From: JABEVB01 sp049965775
GTDB taxonomy: Bacteria > Planctomycetota > Phycisphaerae > WQYP01
Length of the DNA: 53,824 nucleotides
Reading direction: 5' to 3'
Assembly (NCBI GenBank): GCA_049965775.1
Contig: JBMFVX010000002.1
Coordinates: 1-53,824, forward strand
A program made the position numbers and the translations under genes. The notes under the pieces are model-generated. The model did no database searches and had not been told where the DNA came from. It saw only the letters and a list, made by a program, of their open reading frames with translations. Each line of letters begins with the position of its first letter. Within the stretch, counting starts at the first letter, position 1. This document shows positions 1 through 8,339 of this stretch, in pieces.

Positions 1-31
1 AAAAACGCAACCGTCCGAACCCGACAGTACC

Positions 32-562
32 TTAGGCGTCGGTACTGATTGTCCAATTCCGGCTGAACCAAGACAATGGCATGCCATAGCACTGCTGAAG
101 CGAAGGCGTATCTGGCATGGAAGCGGATGATCCATCGGTGTAAAACGTGCGGTGTCCACGAAACCGTGTGGCATCCTCACCGTCCGTACACCTGTGCCAA
201 ATGGCCTCTATAAGCTTGGCCAATAATGCCAGCGGCAGTTTCTTCTTGGCCTCGCAGAACGCAGCCGAGGTGAATTTCAGCCTGCTGGCCCGCGGAAGAT
301 GGCTGTAGGCCGTGTTGCAATGGAGAATCTGCAGGACAAGCAATCGCACCATGACTACCGGCGTGAGCGTACGCTTTCGCCACTGCATGCCGATGCTCCT
401 GGCCAAGCCCTCAACAAACTCATACGAAAGCACATCCGACAAACGCTGGTTAACGCGTTGAAGCGAGGCGAACATTTCAATCATCCATGACCTGCCGTAA
501 AGGGTTGTCTCTGGAAACATATCCCACCACGGTATTATACTATCATCGTGATACTTACACAA
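32..562 (-). pseudogene. IS4-family transposase, N-terminal fragment
   Basis: This is the N-terminal part of a DDE transposase of the IS4 type. The N-terminal helical region is followed by the motif DGSSASMPDT near residue 145, which carries the first catalytic aspartate. The next part of the family (a Gly-rich GCGFP-like segment and the remaining D and E) is missing. After CYGMP the frame runs through unrelated residues to a stop at 32, and no frame in the last 31 bases restores it convincingly. The start is uncertain: TTG at 562, or ATGs near 520 and 484. Inverted repeats lie just upstream of its 5' end. It neighbours a truncated gene, so this is probably an old, decayed insertion. Frame loss is seen; the family is recognised by motif only. 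Confidence 0.75.
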
Positions 563-606
563 CTACATGTAAGTGCTTATGGCAAAAGAACTTACGGCAC
601 TAAGTT
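553..606. repeat. inverted repeats next to the transposase fragment (possible IS end)
   Basis: Two short inverted repeats sit between the transposase start and the truncated gene. ACTTACA (553-559) pairs with TGTAAGT (568-574), and AACTTA (589-594) pairs with TAAGTT (601-606). The stretch is AT-rich compared with its flanks. It may include the terminal repeat of the element, but the other end is outside the window or lost, so this cannot be confirmed. Confidence 0.3.
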
Positions 607-620
607 AATGGCATTCGTGA

Positions 621-1001
621 CAGGGTCCTATTAAAACCGCTAACGACCTGCAACATGTCCGCGTTGGCACGATCGCCGGGTCTACCAGCCAGGTATACTT
701 GACCAACCGGGGTATCAGGCCCAAGTTGTTTGTTGGTGTGCAAGCCGCGTTGGCCGCGCTTAAAAGCGGCAAACTCGATGCGGTCGTTTATGATGAGCCT
801 TTGCTCAATTACGCCATACGCAGACACTTTGCGGGGCAAGAACGCGTACTGCCCCTGTTGCTGCAACGGCAGTTTTATGCAGTGGCCATTCCTCTGGGAA
901 GCCCATTTCGCACAAAAATCAATATGGCTCTTTTGGAGTTTACCCAGTCGCAACGATGGGCAGGGCTGGTACGGCGGTACTTGGGGCCTGGCGGCGGATA
1001 A
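621..1001 (+). pseudogene. periplasmic solute-binding protein (SBP_bac_3-like), C-terminal remnant
   Basis: The open frame from 621 to a TAA at 1001 encodes the second lobe of a family-3 solute-binding protein. It has VRVGTIAGSTS (the usual start of lobe 2 after the hinge), then KSGKLDAVVYDEPLL, and ends with an RRYLG-type C terminus. A TGA at 618-620 closes the frame upstream and no signal peptide or lobe 1 is present, so at least half of the gene is gone. A short version could begin at TTG 699. The IS4 fragment directly upstream suggests that insertion or deletion removed the 5' half. Intact relatives bind amino acids for ABC importers or are fused to potassium channels; this copy is unlikely to work. 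Confidence 0.65.
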
Positions 1002-1010
1002 ATACCGCGA

Positions 1011-1430
1011 CTACTCACCGATTATTTTTATAAGCACGCGTTTGCGTCGTCGGCCGTCAAACTCGCCGTAAAAAACCTGCTCCCATGGCCCAAAATCCAG
1101 CCGCCCCTGCGTAATGGCCACCACCACCTCACGTCCCATGATTTGCCGCTTCAGGTGGGCATCCGCATTGTCTTCACCCGTGTTGTTATGCTCATACTGG
1201 CTTATCGGCGCATGCGGCGCAAGCCGCTCGAGCCAGCGTTTGTAGTCTTCGTGCAGGCCAGGCTCATTGTCGTTGATAAAAACACTTGCCGAAATATGCA
1301 TTGCGTTGCACAGCAGCAATCCCTCTTGCACCCCACTCCGTTGCACCGCGGCCTCAACCTGCGACGTAATATTGATAAAACCCACCCGTGCTGGATGATT
1401 AAACCATAAATACTCCGTAAGGCTCTTCAC
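1011..1430 (-). CDS. yjbQ: YjbQ family protein (UPF0047)
   Basis: The 139-residue protein matches the whole YjbQ/UPF0047 family in length and motifs: MHISASVFINDNE in the first half, and HLKRQIMGREVVV followed by QGRLDFGPWEQVFYGEFDG at the end. Some members have been described as secondary thiamine-phosphate synthases; the physiological role is otherwise unclear. The start is GTG at 1430, with AGGAG five bases upstream (1436-1440). The gene converges on the solute-binding remnant with only 9 bp between stops. It lies 66 bp beyond the end of dnaA, which runs in the same direction. Confidence 0.88.
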   Translation of the reverse strand: MKSLTEYLWFNHPARVGFINITSQVEAAVQRSGVQEGLLLCNAMHISASVFINDNEPGLHEDYKRWLERLAPHAPISQYEHNNTGEDNADAHLKRQIMGREVVVAITQGRLDFGPWEQVFYGEFDGRRRKRVLIKIIGE

Positions 1431-1496
1431 ACATTCTCCTGAATAAGCACCCGTGACGCTCTGTTAACACGTCGCAAAACCATCAAGAGCGTTATG

Positions 1497-2996
1497 TCAG
1501 ATGGACCGCCCGCCGGCTGCCGGTTGCCGCAGTTGCGACGCCAGACGCTGCACCACGGCCGCCACCGACTCGCGATGATCGCCATCAGCGGCTTTCCACG
1601 CGATAAGGCTACCGGAAGCTATCTGCGCATCCACCCGGTTACACGCCGCGATTACAGTTGAGTGATTCCGATGCCCAGTGGCGCGGCCTATTTCTGGAAA
1701 GCTCATACCGGCATGACGGCGCATAAGATGCATCGCAATGCTGCGGGCGCCGGCCGCCAGACGCTCACGCGACTGCCCCAACAATGCGGCTTTTGCAATG
1801 CCAAACATACCCGCAACTTCATCCAAAATCCGATCCGGGGCAACGGGCAACAACACTTGCGTGCGGCGGCGAATTTCCTCCGAAACTTCAGCGCCTGATA
1901 GCGCCGAGCCGCAACGTAACTGCCCCCCAGCCATTACCTGCAACAGCAACCCTTCCAATTCGCGCACGCTGGCGGCATCACTGTTGGCAATGCGCATCAG
2001 CACCGCTTCGCCCGGTTGCCAACCCATGCGCAACGCCCGTCGCCGTAATATTTCCAGACGAGTGGGTACGTCAGGCGGATCTATCCGCGCCACCATACCG
2101 CTGACAAAACGGCTCGCCAGCGACTCCGCCAGGGTCATAATCTCGCGGGGCGCGCAATCAGACGCTAAAACAATTTGCCGCCCCTGTGAATCAACCTGGT
2201 TAAAAGTATGTAGAAACTCTTCCTGAGTTGCCTTTTTGCCACCGAAGAAATGCACATCGTCAATCACCAGCAGATCTACGCGGCGTAACTTGCGGCGAAA
2301 GTCGTCCATCTTGCCGCCGCGCAGCGCCTCAAGAAACTCATTGGTGAACTGCTCGCCGGTAAGATAGCGCCACTTTCCATGCGGATTCATCTGACTGAAA
2401 CGGCGACAGATTCCCTGCAGCAGATGCGTTTTGCCCAAGCCGCACATACCATGAATGAACAGTGGGTTGTAATGGGCGCCGGGATTCTCAGCCACCCGAA
2501 TGGCCGCCTGATACGCCAACTGATTTCCGGCGCCGACAATAAAGTCCTCTAACGCATATTTTGCATTAAGTTGCGCGGCCGGAGCAGACACGACCCGTGG
2601 AGGCGTTCGGGGCGATGCGATTTGCTGTGTTGGCCGCACGCAGGGATCGTGGCCGTTCGGGTTCGCAATATTTTGGCCGGCTCCGCCCCGCGAACACTCA
2701 ACCACAACCGCCGCTTGCTCGCCCAGCACTTCGCGGGCAACCTGCAACAGAATAGGCAAAAATTTATTGCGTATCCAAGCCGCGGAAAAATCGTTGGCGG
2801 CGTTAAGCCGGAGTGTGCTGCCAGCCAAGGCCCAGCTCACCTTGCGGTCAAACCATTGCTCAAAGCGGCCGTCTCCAATGCGTCCTCGAAGTAATGTTTC
2901 CATTCTGACGGCTACCTCGCTGATTGACGGGGCTTCGACCGTATGCGGCGCGCCAATGACGGCTGGTTCTTCCATGACCAATGCAAGAGCGGACAC
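1497..2996 (-). CDS. dnaA: chromosomal replication initiator DnaA
   Basis: DnaA is an AAA+ ATPase that binds DnaA boxes at oriC and opens the duplex. Domain I (about 25-95) is followed by a low-complexity linker to about residue 140. The AAA+ core has Walker A GMCGLGKTH (about 183-190) and Walker B LLVIDDVHFF (about 243-252). Domain IV ends with the box-binding helix signature GHRNHSTV. The start chosen is GTG at 2996 because AAGGAG (3003-3008) lies six bases upstream, giving 499 residues. The frame stays open to 3047, and an ATG at 2975 is an alternative. No dnaN, recF or gyrB is adjacent, unlike the common dnaA-dnaN order. The region upstream holds DnaA-box-like sites. Confidence 0.95.
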   Translation of the reverse strand: MSALALVMEEPAVIGAPHTVEAPSISEVAVRMETLLRGRIGDGRFEQWFDRKVSWALAGSTLRLNAANDFSAAWIRNKFLPILLQVAREVLGEQAAVVVECSRGGAGQNIANPNGHDPCVRPTQQIASPRTPPRVVSAPAAQLNAKYALEDFIVGAGNQLAYQAAIRVAENPGAHYNPLFIHGMCGLGKTHLLQGICRRFSQMNPHGKWRYLTGEQFTNEFLEALRGGKMDDFRRKLRRVDLLVIDDVHFFGGKKATQEEFLHTFNQVDSQGRQIVLASDCAPREIMTLAESLASRFVSGMVARIDPPDVPTRLEILRRRALRMGWQPGEAVLMRIANSDAASVRELEGLLLQVMAGGQLRCGSALSGAEVSEEIRRRTQVLLPVAPDRILDEVAGMFGIAKAALLGQSRERLAAGARSIAMHLMRRHAGMSFPEIGRATGHRNHSTVIAACNRVDAQIASGSLIAWKAADGDHRESVAAVVQRLASQLRQPAAGGRSI

Positions 2997-3297
2997 TGGC
3001 GACTCCTTTCCCAACGAGGCATGTTGTGGTGACCCGCAGGCCAACAACGTTTACAACACAGCCATCCCTGGCATGAAATGGAGCGGCCCGATCCGTGGCC
3101 AATCCGCGCGAAAGGCTAAACTATCCCGTAGCATGAGCCAGCACTGCCCAATACATGCGACAGCCAAGCAAGTCGCAAGAGCAGCATGTCCCACACGCGA
3201 GAGCACTTTTAACACCGCTTGCACCGCGACACAACGCCCCCAGGTACGGAATTTTTTGCACGTCACATAAGCCTAGGTGGATGCAATAACTTACGAA

Positions 3298-3416
3298 CAA
3301 ACTTTTTTTTTAATTCACTGCTTGTGCACAATCAGAAAGGTCACTGTGCATAAAATTGTGCATAACTATTTTTCCCAAGTGGGCGCCGTCGAGTTAAGCC
3401 TTTATTTTTAAATGTT
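3298..3416. other. candidate replication origin (DnaA-box cluster and T-rich tract)
   Basis: The roughly 420-bp gap between the dnaA start and the next gene contains three 9-mers close to the DnaA box. TTGTGCACA lies at 3322-3330, and TTATGCACA occurs on the minus strand at 3345-3353 and 3357-3365. Each differs from TTATCCACA by one or two bases. Just before them is an A/T tract (3302-3316) that could serve as an unwinding element. The rest of the gap (2997-3297) shows no gene. Association of oriC with dnaA is common but not universal, so this is a candidate only. Confidence 0.45.
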
Positions 3417-4415
3417 TTACATGATATGAGCAGGTTCAATTACCTGGCTTGTGCGTGCCAACGGCCTGAAAAATACCTGTCTTTCGCCGACATTTTCAAA
3501 ACCGGCGGACTCATAGAGCCGCACCGCCGGCCGATTCGCTTCATCAACAGCGAGCGACAGGTGATTAAAACCGCTCCGGGCGTGCTCGGCAACCGCCCGA
3601 TTAAGCAGCAGTCGGCCACACCCGTGGCCGCGCTGGTCGGGGGTTACGCCAAGGTAAACAATCTCCAAAGCAGACCGCTCCGGCACGCGCGCCATCAACA
3701 ATGCGCCAACCGCAGAGCCGTTGTGCCGCAGCACCAGCCATAAGCTGGGATCAAAATGACCCACCGCCTGATGCCCCGCCAGCACATCCGTAATATGGCG
3801 CACACCCGCAAGCTTTGGACAATCCGCTGTATCAATATATGTTTTTGTGATTACATCTTCAAAGAGGGACTTCCTCTCAGGCGTCCACGTCAGCCAGTCA
3901 AAGCCGACCGGCAAAGCGCCCGAGGCCCCCCGCCGCGACCAGCCAAACCGATGCCTGCTTCGCTCCAAATAAGCCAAGCGTGCCAAAAAGTCGTACCCTG
4001 CCAGCTTGAGGGTATTCGGTGCGACAACATCGCTCGCGGCAAGCATGACCTGGGCCATTGAAGCCCCCGCCTGCTTCGCATCCTCGGAGGCTATTTTCAG
4101 CGCCTCACCCGCCGGCCGGGCCGCTTCCGGAAACTCCATGAGGTCGGGTAGGTACATGGCGCCGGTTCGGCCTTTGGACAAAACCCACAGGCAGCTTGCC
4201 AGCATCGTGCCATCCTGAAAAGCCAAAACCTGACGCATTAGGTCTACCTGTGCGTGTTGACAGTACTCCAAAAAGCCCTGCATCCGCGCTGCCGCCGCAT
4301 CTGCCGACAATTGCCCCGGACGTTCCGGCCCGGCCATCAGGCAGGCGATACCACGCTGGGCCATCCCCATTGATGATGGACGCACCAAATCAAAGGCAAT
4401 TGCGTCGTGTACCAT
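3417..4415 (-). CDS. tandem GNAT-family N-acetyltransferase
   Basis: The C-terminal half is a clear GNAT domain. YLGVTPDQRGHGCGRLL (about residues 252-268) is the acetyl-CoA-binding motif A, and NRPAVRLYESAGF is motif B. The first 150 residues look like a second, degenerate GNAT fold without a good motif A. This arrangement is shared with mycothiol synthase-type and other double-GNAT proteins. The acceptor cannot be told from sequence. The start is ATG at 4415, with AGGAG nine bases upstream; a TTG at 4424 abuts the same site and is unlikely. The gene points toward dnaA across the candidate origin. Confidence 0.8.
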   Translation of the reverse strand: MVHDAIAFDLVRPSSMGMAQRGIACLMAGPERPGQLSADAAAARMQGFLEYCQHAQVDLMRQVLAFQDGTMLASCLWVLSKGRTGAMYLPDLMEFPEAARPAGEALKIASEDAKQAGASMAQVMLAASDVVAPNTLKLAGYDFLARLAYLERSRHRFGWSRRGASGALPVGFDWLTWTPERKSLFEDVITKTYIDTADCPKLAGVRHITDVLAGHQAVGHFDPSLWLVLRHNGSAVGALLMARVPERSALEIVYLGVTPDQRGHGCGRLLLNRAVAEHARSGFNHLSLAVDEANRPAVRLYESAGFENVGERQVFFRPLARTSQVIEPAHIM

Positions 4416-4499
4416 GGCCGCCAACTCCTATTTTACACCAGCAATATTAACGCCGATTACATGGCTAAGCTAACCGTACCTGTATTAAAATCTAAAATA

Positions 4500-4598
4500 A
4501 ACGCCCGCGTTCCTGCTTGTTGGCATTTGCCGAGTTTGCTGGTGGAAGCGTCATCCGCGGGTTAACCGAAACCATGCCTCCGGGCGGGGTTCTTTTTT
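4500..4598 (+). ncRNA. candidate structured small RNA ending in a terminator hairpin
   Basis: The 280-bp gap between two divergent genes contains a compact foldable segment. CCCGCG (4504-4509) can pair with CGCGGG (4556-4561). TTCC (4510-4513) can pair with GGAA inside it, and a small GGCA/TGCC hairpin sits at the centre. It is followed by an intrinsic-terminator-like stem (4570-4591) and a run of six T. No plus-strand gene precedes this terminator. A weak TATTAA or TAAAAT element lies at 4483-4498 without a clear -35. It resembles no riboswitch class that I recognise. Confidence 0.3.
4570..4598 (+). terminator. intrinsic terminator-like hairpin
   Basis: AACC (4570-4573) and TGCC pair with GGCG and GGTT (4588-4591) around a TCCG loop, with one mismatch in the stem. 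TTCTTTTTT follows. The orientation fits transcription on the plus strand, where no protein gene lies upstream. Confidence 0.5.
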
Positions 4599-4630
4599 CC
4601 TTGCCCAACCGGCTCCGAAGAGTTAGCCTA

Positions 4631-4657
4631 TTGCATGGGTAGCGGGCGGGGTATAAT
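4631..4657 (+). promoter_or_regulatory. possible promoter for the exported protein at 4705
   Basis: A perfect TATAAT (4652-4657) is preceded by TTGCAT (4631-4636). The spacer of 15 bp is shorter than the usual 17. It lies about 48 bp before the chosen start codon. Confidence 0.4.
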
Positions 4658-4704
4658 TGCCCCACAGCCGCAATGGATTGGCCATGGATGCAGGAGATTG
4701 CCGT

Positions 4705-5373
4705 ATGCACAGCACAACCCGACACTTCTCGACCGCACGTTTGGTGGCAACCACCGTTGCCGCTGCGCTGCTTATCGCAGGCATGATTGTCGGCACGTCA
4801 GCCGCCCGAGCCCGAAAATCATTGGCTCCTGAGCCCTCGCTTGCCTCTAAAAGCTGGCAGCTGAGCTTTGGCCATGGGGTGCCGATGCGCATGACCGTGG
4901 TCTGCAAAGAAAATGGGCAGCCCAAATTGAAGACCTATTGGATCTTTACTTACAGCGTTGCCAATAATACGGGCAAAGATATCTATTTTAACCCGAGGTT
5001 TGATCTCGTCACCGATACCGGTCGCATTATCCCAGCCACTGTCACCACAACACCAGCCATGCTCGCTAAAATCCGGAGTTTCACTGGAAATCCTTTCATC
5101 ATTAACCCCATGCTCATCACCGGCCGGCTGCTTCAAGGTGCCGATAACGCCAAAGATGGCGTAGCGGTATTTGCCGGTCTTAATAGCAAGGACCGCGGCT
5201 TTAGAATTTACGTTTCAGGGTTAAGCGGCGAAACCGCCGTGCAGAATGACCCGCTTACTGGAGACCATGTTATCCTCCATAAAACGTTGGAATTACACTA
5301 TTCAACACCCGGCGAAGCTATCAATGCCAAGCCGACCATTATTCTGCTCGGCACGCGGTGGGTGATGCGGTAA
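4705..5373 (+). CDS. exported protein of unknown function
   Basis: The protein has 222 residues. I do not recognise a family. Residues 1-33 form a signal peptide: basic RHFSTAR, then a hydrophobic AAALLIAGMIVG stretch, then an SAARA-type cleavage region. The mature part is about 185 residues, rich in Thr and Asn, with a probable beta-sandwich character (WIFTYSVANNTGKDIYFNP resembles segments in secreted planctomycete proteins of unknown role). The start is ATG at 4705 because AGGAG (4692-4696) lies eight bases upstream; an ATG at 4684 and an earlier one at 4657 lack a site. It is followed 42 bp later by a small membrane protein and may share its transcript. Confidence 0.7.
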   Translation: MHSTTRHFSTARLVATTVAAALLIAGMIVGTSAARARKSLAPEPSLASKSWQLSFGHGVPMRMTVVCKENGQPKLKTYWIFTYSVANNTGKDIYFNPRFDLVTDTGRIIPATVTTTPAMLAKIRSFTGNPFIINPMLITGRLLQGADNAKDGVAVFAGLNSKDRGFRIYVSGLSGETAVQNDPLTGDHVILHKTLELHYSTPGEAINAKPTIILLGTRWVMR

Positions 5374-5415
5374 CACGCCCCATGAATATATTTGAGATGT
5401 GAAGGAGTGCAAACC

Positions 5416-5589
5416 ATGCCATACATTTTGGGAATCCTCGTGTTGGCTCTGGATATCTGGATGATTCTGGATATCGTTAAAAAGCCTTTCGAAACGCTTG
5501 AAAAGGTTATCTGGATTCTTGTGATCTTAGTGTTTCCCGTCCTTGGCGCCGCAATATACTTTTTCCTGAAGTATAAATCAAACCAGTGA
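5416..5589 (+). CDS. small PLDc_N-type membrane protein
   Basis: The 57-residue protein has two hydrophobic helices, roughly 2-20 and 30-50. Between them is the DIVKKPFETLEKVIWIL segment, and the end, GAAIYFFLKYK, is typical of the PLDc_N domain. That domain is also found at the N terminus of cardiolipin synthases, but here it stands alone with no phospholipase D catalytic HKD motif. It is presumably an inner-membrane protein, function unknown. The start is ATG at 5416, with AAGGAG eight bases upstream. An in-frame start at 5392 would put the ribosome site inside the gene. Confidence 0.72.
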   Translation: MPYILGILVLALDIWMILDIVKKPFETLEKVIWILVILVFPVLGAAIYFFLKYKSNQ

Positions 5590-5706
5590 ATTGCGACGTA
5601 TAAACAGGCCGGTCATGGTTGGCTGACACAAGCTATAGCTGCGATTTTTGCACAAGCCTGAAACGATCCTTGAGAATCTTGTAGGGTTGTATTTTTTGGT
5701 GGCGTC

Positions 5707-6261
5707 ATGGGCAAGTCGCTTCAAGGACAACTGCTGGTGGCAAGCCCGCGATTAACCGACCCAAACTTTTATCATTCGATCGTATTGATTTTACAACACG
5801 ATGAAGATGGCGCTTTGGGCTTAGTCCTAAACCGACCTCTTAAAGCCACGATGGCTCAAATTTGGAAGCAGGTCGGCGAAGCACCGCATCTCAAAGATGT
5901 GCCTCTTTATTGTGGCGGCCCGTGTGAAGGCGCATTGATCGTACTGCATCAACGTCCGGATGCGTCGCAGGGAAAAGTGCTTTCCCAAGTTTACTTCAGC
6001 ACAACCGCCGAGAGCGTTTATAAGCTTGTTGAAGAGCAGACCGCCCCTTTGTTATTTTTTGCAGGAAGCAGCGGATGGTCTCCCGGGCAGCTTGAGGCTG
6101 AACTCAGTGCCGCCGCCTGGCTCACCCTGCCGGCAACGCCTGATACTATTTTCAGGCCGGCAGCCGACCCTTGGTTGGCGCTGCACCGCCTGATTGCACA
6201 GAAACTCATTGCCCCGCAACTGAAACCTTGGGCCATTCCAGACGACCCTCGTTGGAATTAG
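5707..6261 (+). CDS. YqgE/AlgH family protein
   Basis: The 184-residue length and the opening GQLLVASPRL, followed by the LVLNRPL motif near residue 40, are typical of the YqgE/AlgH (DUF179) family. The later LFFAGSSGWSPGQLE motif is the family's second conserved block. The structure of family members is known but no biochemical role is agreed; AlgH was once called a transcriptional regulator. It is cytoplasmic, with no signal peptide. The weak GGTGG six bases before ATG 5707 is the only ribosome site. It converges on the DUF2867 gene. Confidence 0.88.
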   Translation: MGKSLQGQLLVASPRLTDPNFYHSIVLILQHDEDGALGLVLNRPLKATMAQIWKQVGEAPHLKDVPLYCGGPCEGALIVLHQRPDASQGKVLSQVYFSTTAESVYKLVEEQTAPLLFFAGSSGWSPGQLEAELSAAAWLTLPATPDTIFRPAADPWLALHRLIAQKLIAPQLKPWAIPDDPRWN

Positions 6262-6324
6262 CTACCACATTTAGACTCGTCTGTAGGCTCATCAGTCGCT
6301 CCCAAGCGTTTCCGACGACAACAA

Positions 6325-6361
6325 GGCTCCGTAAGCAGCTATAACTCCTGCTCGTACGGCC
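6325..6361. terminator. imperfect hairpin between convergent genes
   Basis: GGC-CGTA-AGCAG on the left can pair with CTGCT-TACG-GCC on the right around a CTATAACT loop, with small bulges. It sits between the stops of yqgE and the DUF2867 gene and could end transcription in either direction. There is no long T run next to it. Confidence 0.3.
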
Positions 6362-6381
6362 TTACTGTCTTGCACCAACTG

Positions 6382-7890
6382 CTATTGACCTTTTTTGCGG
6401 CCCTGCATTTCGGCTTCGCGCCGAATTCCGCCAAGCATTCGACGAAACACATAACCGTGTAGCGGCAGCACCGCATACCAATACAGCAGGCCAAACAGAC
6501 CGCTGGGGCGAAAGCGAGCTGTTTGAACCAGAATACACTTGTTTGCTATGCCCAATGCCGGTTTTATTTCAAACTCCAACTGAGCGTCTCCCGGAAGTTT
6601 CATTTCCGCGCGAAGGCGCAATCTCTCATTCTCACGTATTTCAGTCACACGCCAGAAATCCAGCGCGTCGCCAAAGCTAAGCTGGCTTGAACTGCGTCGC
6701 TTGCGTCGCAATCCTGGCCCACCCACCAAACGGTCCATCCATCCCCGAATGTGCCATAACCAGTCTGCAGCATAGTAACCATGCCCACCACCCACCCTAC
6801 AAGCCGCCTGAAACGTAGCCGCTGCCGTGGCCGATACCTCTACTGTGCGCACATCCTTAAATACGTGACCACCGGCCCAGTCTGGATCTCCGGGGATAAC
6901 GCCCGCATCGCTCCAGGATGTTTCAACATCATCGCTGTCAACCTTGCCCGCAGCCAAGGCGATTGCCTCGGCCGGAGTCAACGGCGGCCCCGGCATGAGT
7001 TCTGTGGACCTTGAATCTCGGCATACTACGCGATTCTTCAGACCATCAGCCAGTGGCCGAGCCACTCGATAGCTCAGCGGTGTCACCAGATGGATCCAAA
7101 GCGAGCTTAAGCGCGGCGTAAGCAGCGGTACCGGCACAATGATTCGCCGTCGCAGTGATTGCGCTCTGGCCATCAAATTAATCAGTTGCTTATACGTAAC
7201 AATCTCCGGGCCGCCAATGTCGAAGGTTTTGCCAATGGTATCCGGCACGTTCAGACATTGCACCAGGTATCGCAAAACATCCCGGATGGCTATGGGTTGG
7301 CATTGGGTTTTTACCCAGCGCGGTGTGATCATCACGGGCAAACGTTCGGTCAAATAGCGCAATATTTCGTACGACGCCGACCCGGACCCTATGATCATCG
7401 CCGCTCGCAGCACCGTCACCGGAACACCGCCGGCCGCGAGGCATTCCTCAACTTCGCGCCGCGAAGCCAGATGTTCGCTTAAAGCGTCGCCGGTCTCGCC
7501 CAGTCCGCCCAGATATATAATTCGACCTACGCCGGCCTGCGCGCAAGCACGTGAAAAAGCAGTTGCTATTTCACGATCTCGCCGGGCGTAGTCAGCCCCG
7601 GCCGCCTCCATTGAATGCACAAGATAGTATGCCGCCTCGCAACCGGCCAATTTGGGCACAATCGTATCGACGTCTGAAATATCCGCTTCGACAATTTCAA
7701 CAAGCGGGCTTTGGGCCCAGTGCCGGCTTTGTAATTTGCGCGAGCTACGACTGATGCAACATATCCGGAAGCCTGCGGCCAGCAGGCGAGCGCCCAAACG
7801 GCCGCCGACATAACCCGTGGCACCGGTCAAACATACCCGCCGCGCTGCATTGTGGGCAACTGAATCGGTTGCAGTGAACCCAACGCCCAT
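6382..7890 (-). CDS. NAD(P)-binding SDR-type protein with C-terminal DUF2867
   Basis: The protein has 502 residues. An atypical short-chain dehydrogenase (NmrA/SDR_a5-like) domain comes first, with the glycine-rich CLTGATGYVGGRLGARL nucleotide motif near residue 20. It is followed by a YLVHSMEAAG segment and the IIYLGGLGE block. From about residue 330 the chain matches DUF2867, an SRPBCC-like domain often fused to these proteins. The substrate is unknown. The last residues are basic (RKKGQ). It lies 62 bp downstream of ptsH in the same direction, so it may be read with the PTS-type genes, though a functional link is not evident. Confidence 0.82.
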   Translation of the reverse strand: MGVGFTATDSVAHNAARRVCLTGATGYVGGRLGARLLAAGFRICCISRSSRKLQSRHWAQSPLVEIVEADISDVDTIVPKLAGCEAAYYLVHSMEAAGADYARRDREIATAFSRACAQAGVGRIIYLGGLGETGDALSEHLASRREVEECLAAGGVPVTVLRAAMIIGSGSASYEILRYLTERLPVMITPRWVKTQCQPIAIRDVLRYLVQCLNVPDTIGKTFDIGGPEIVTYKQLINLMARAQSLRRRIIVPVPLLTPRLSSLWIHLVTPLSYRVARPLADGLKNRVVCRDSRSTELMPGPPLTPAEAIALAAGKVDSDDVETSWSDAGVIPGDPDWAGGHVFKDVRTVEVSATAAATFQAACRVGGGHGYYAADWLWHIRGWMDRLVGGPGLRRKRRSSSQLSFGDALDFWRVTEIRENERLRLRAEMKLPGDAQLEFEIKPALGIANKCILVQTARFRPSGLFGLLYWYAVLPLHGYVFRRMLGGIRREAEMQGRKKGQ

Positions 7891-7952
7891 AGGCCCACCA
7901 TCTCCAAAAGACCGTATCGCCCCGAGATGGCGTCCCCCGCCAGCCCAAAAGG

Positions 7953-8216
7953 TTACTCCTCACCAAAGCGAGCCCGTACGAGTTGCTCCAGGGCGTCCAG
8001 GGCGCTAACGGCATCATCGCCATCAGCCTCAACTTTCAGGCCGGTCCCCTCCGTAGCGGCGAGCATCATCATGTGCATGATGCTTTTGCCGTCAACGCAT
8101 TGGTCGCCCTTCCATACGCGAATATTACTGCGAAAGCGATTGGCTACATCCACGAATTGCATGGCGGGACGGGCGTGCAATCCTAGCTTATTGCAAATTG
8201 TCATCTGACGATCCAT
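7953..8216 (-). CDS. ptsH: phosphocarrier protein HPr
   Basis: The 87-residue protein has both HPr phosphorylation sites. GLHARPA carries His14 (equivalent to the catalytic His15), and DGKSIMHMMML carries Ser45 (equivalent to the regulatory Ser46). In the PTS, His is phosphorylated by enzyme I and passes phosphate to EIIA proteins; Ser is a target of HPr kinase. Neither enzyme I nor HPr kinase is in the window. The gene follows ptsN by 123 bp. With no EIIB/EIIC permease here, a regulatory rather than sugar-transport role is likely. Confidence 0.93.
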   Translation of the reverse strand: MDRQMTICNKLGLHARPAMQFVDVANRFRSNIRVWKGDQCVDGKSIMHMMMLAATEGTGLKVEADGDDAVSALDALEQLVRARFGEE

Positions 8217-8339
8217 GGATTCGCCAAGAAAAAGATCAGTGCAGTTTCGGCCGCAAACAAGCGGACACCGGCACGTTCAGCCATGCCGCCGCCCCAATTG
8301 CCACGCACTTTACTGGCTGGGGCAATAACTTTAAACGCA

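Noticed and set aside
1738..2226. 162-codon plus-strand frame inside dnaA
   Set aside because: It is a shadow of the DnaA reading frame with no domain or start signal.
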